Source of the DNA: an uncultured Erysipelotrichaceae bacterium
GTDB lineage: Bacteria > Bacillota_I > Bacilli_A > Erysipelotrichales > Erysipelotrichaceae
Assembly (NCBI GenBank): GCA_902796525.1
Contig: CADBPB010000103.1
Span: 1 to 10,246 of the forward strand
Length of the DNA stretch: 10,246 nucleotides
Direction of reading: 5' to 3'
Both the position numbers and the translations under genes were made by a program. Positions 6,385 to 10,246 of this stretch are shown in pieces. Under the pieces are notes generated by a model. It did not search any database. It was not told the DNA's origin and saw only the letters and a list, made by a program, of their open reading frames with translations. Within the stretch, counting starts at the first letter, position 1; each line of letters starts with the position of its first letter.

Positions 6385-6732
6385 ATGACACCTGAAGAAA
6401 AAACTGAACATATCATGATGAAAGCGATGGACATCATCATGAATTCCGGTGATGCCAGAAACTTTGCGGCACAGGCATTCGACAAGATCGTCGAAGGCGA
6501 TTACGAAGCTGCCAAAGAACTGCTTGCCGAAGCAGAAAAAGTCCAGACGGCTGCCCATGTGACCCAGACCGAAATGATCCAGGGCGATATCCGCGGCGGC
6601 GATGAAAAGATGGACTATTCTGTGCTCTTCGCTCATGCACAGGATACCCTGATGACCATTCAGGTCGAAATCAATATGACGAAAAACTTCCTGAAGTATG
6701 CGCAGGCGGTAGATGCGAAACTGAAGGGATAA
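6385..6732 (+). CDS. PTS lactose/cellobiose-type EIIA component
   Basis: This 115-residue all-helical cytoplasmic protein takes phosphate from HPr and gives it to the IIB cysteine. It matches the lactose/cellobiose IIA family in length and motifs: EAEKVQTAAHVTQTEMIQ (49-66), then LFAHAQDTLMT (81-91). His84 is the expected phosphorylated residue and Asp87 the expected metal-binding residue of the trimer. The usual HAQDH is HAQDT here. AAAGGAG (6368-6374) precedes the ATG by 10 bases. The GH1 gene starts 3 bases after the stop codon, so the two are translated as a coupled pair. Confidence 0.93.
   Translation: MTPEEKTEHIMMKAMDIIMNSGDARNFAAQAFDKIVEGDYEAAKELLAEAEKVQTAAHVTQTEMIQGDIRGGDEKMDYSVLFAHAQDTLMTIQVEINMTKNFLKYAQAVDAKLKG
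6724..6729 (+). promoter_or_regulatory. Ribosome site inside the IIA gene end that sets the first GH1 start
   Basis: AAGGGA lies in the last IIA codons, 6 bases before ATG 6736. Ribosomes ending IIA would be placed to restart on the hydrolase. The spacing supports ATG 6736 over the in-frame ATG at 6745. Confidence 0.55.
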
Positions 6733-8190
<1,458 letters not shown>

Positions 8191-8210
8191 ACAATATACA
8201 AGTATCTACT

Positions 8211-9733
<1,523 letters not shown>

Positions 9734-9741
9734 GGAAAAGG

Positions 9742-9747
9742 TATAAT
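9742..9747 (+). promoter_or_regulatory. Perfect -10 hexamer ahead of the small membrane protein gene
   Basis: TATAAT occurs 8 bases after the GH1 stop codon with no matching -35 at 16-18 bases. If used, transcription would begin near 9754, inside the following hairpin. Confidence 0.25.
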
Positions 9748-9749
9748 AA

Positions 9750-9771
9750 AAGCGGGGCAGATGCCCCGCTT
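9750..9771. terminator. GC-rich hairpin at the end of the PTS operon
   Basis: AAGCGGGGC (9750-9758) pairs with GCCCCGCTT (9763-9771) around AGAT. On the plus strand only CATAG follows, so the U-tract is missing; on the minus strand TTTATTATAC follows. It may slow plus-strand transcription at the operon end, but a complete stop is uncertain. Confidence 0.5.
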
Positions 9772-9780
9772 CATAGAAAA

Positions 9781-9784
9781 GAGG
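9781..9784 (+). promoter_or_regulatory. Ribosome binding site that sets the membrane protein start at 9793
   Basis: GAGG lies 8 bases before ATG 9793, a normal spacing. The alternative in-frame TTG at 9790 is only 5 bases away and would add a single residue. Confidence 0.55.
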
Positions 9785-9792
9785 TTAGATTG

Positions 9793-10221
9793 ATGGCTGA
9801 GAAAAAATATGATGGCGACTATAAAAGAACCGGGACATACAAAGAAGCGGACCAGAAAAAGAAGATGCTGATCGAAAGATACATGAAAGAAAACAAAGTC
9901 AGCAAGCAGCAGATGTACCTGCTGATGCTGAGGGAAGATTACCGCAACCTTCCGAAAGAAGAAAAGCAGAGAGGCAATCAGCTGGCAGAGATGCTGGTGA
10001 TCAGCGCCGTGATTCCGTTCCTGGTCTTTACCGCGAACCAGAGAAGAGACCTGCTGCCTTTTGCGGCATCCTACCTGATCATCGTATCCATCGTATATTT
10101 CTCCGGGATCCTGAATCCGATTTCCCGCGAGCTCAGCAATATCAACAAGCTTCTGAAGAAGCTTCCGGAAGTTCCGTCTTTGAAGAAATATCTGGAAGGC
10201 GATAAGGAAGAGAACGAATGA
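9793..10221 (+). CDS. Small membrane protein with two predicted transmembrane helices, unknown function
   Basis: This 142-residue protein is not one I recognise. Residues 1-64 are charged and Lys-rich, probably helical. Two hydrophobic segments follow, at about 67-81 and 87-107, joined by a short charged turn (NQRRD). A charged C-terminal tail (108-142) has SNINKLLKKL, which may be amphipathic, and an acidic end. Both termini are probably on the same side, likely the cytoplasm given their positive charge. It begins after the hairpin that closes the PTS operon. Its stop codon overlaps the start of a HAD hydrolase gene in an ATGA junction, so it probably belongs with that gene rather than with sugar uptake. 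Confidence 0.75.
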   Translation: MAEKKYDGDYKRTGTYKEADQKKKMLIERYMKENKVSKQQMYLLMLREDYRNLPKEEKQRGNQLAEMLVISAVIPFLVFTANQRRDLLPFAASYLIIVSIVYFSGILNPISRELSNINKLLKKLPEVPSLKKYLEGDKEENE

Positions 10222-10246
10222 TCGTCTTTACCGATGTCGATGGGAC
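10218..10246 (+). CDS. HAD-family hydrolase, N-terminal fragment (continues past window)
   Basis: Only nine complete codons are visible, reading MIVFTDVDG followed by AC, consistent with Thr. This is HAD motif I (DxDGT), whose first aspartate is the phosphate-accepting nucleophile, placed at the very N-terminus as in Cof-type phosphatases. The ATG overlaps the preceding TGA (ATGA at 10218-10221), indicating translational coupling to the small membrane protein. The subfamily cannot be settled from this fragment. Confidence 0.75.

Overview
The window reads as a stretch of a low-to-mid GC Gram-positive (Bacillota) chromosome. Supporting signs are AGGAGG-type ribosome sites, a PASTA-domain lipoprotein, a PRD-type PTS regulator and a lactose/cellobiose-type phosphotransferase (PTS) operon. 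The gene mix would suit a gut-type Firmicute, perhaps of the Erysipelotrichia, but that placement is only a guess from general character.

Layout. Positions 1-603 hold the C-terminal 200 residues of a Cof-type HAD phosphatase, ended by a terminator that overlaps its stop codon. Positions 666-2222 encode a secreted lipoprotein with about six PASTA-like modules and no kinase domain. A two-sided terminator (2244-2274) separates it from a convergent 634-residue LicR/MtlR-like regulator (2308-4212, minus strand). A 92-base divergent control region follows. Next comes a rightward operon: IIB (4305), a second IIB (4703), IIC (5064), IIA (6385), and two 484-residue family GH1 6-phospho-beta-glycosidase-like proteins (6736 and 8279). 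After a GC-rich hairpin come a small two-helix membrane protein (9793) and, overlapping it by ATGA, the first codons of another HAD hydrolase (10218).

How it works together. The IIA, IIB and IIC proteins should import and phosphorylate a beta-glycoside. The GH1 proteins should split the 6-phosphorylated product in the cytoplasm. The divergent regulator carries PTS regulation domains and its own IIB-like and IIA-like domains, so it can sense the phosphorylation state of this PTS and probably activates the operon.

Most interesting point. Both GH1 proteins have Gln where GH1 enzymes normally have the acid/base Glu (N-Q-[IV]-N in place of N-E-[IV]-N), while the nucleophile Glu and the phosphate-binding Lys/Tyr are kept. 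Outside this group, plant myrosinases (thioglucosidases) show this swap. In the same operon the IIC has GISG where cellobiose-type IICs usually have GIHG, the IIA has HAQDT instead of HAQDH, and the IIB is duplicated with very different translation signals. Together these suggest a divergent PTS for an unusual glycoside, possibly a thioglycoside or one with a good leaving group. That substrate is inference. The intergenic gaps also show recurring AAGTAT/ATACTT words, mirror-image start regions without a Shine-Dalgarno site at the divergent promoter, and hairpins at nearly every gene junction of the operon.
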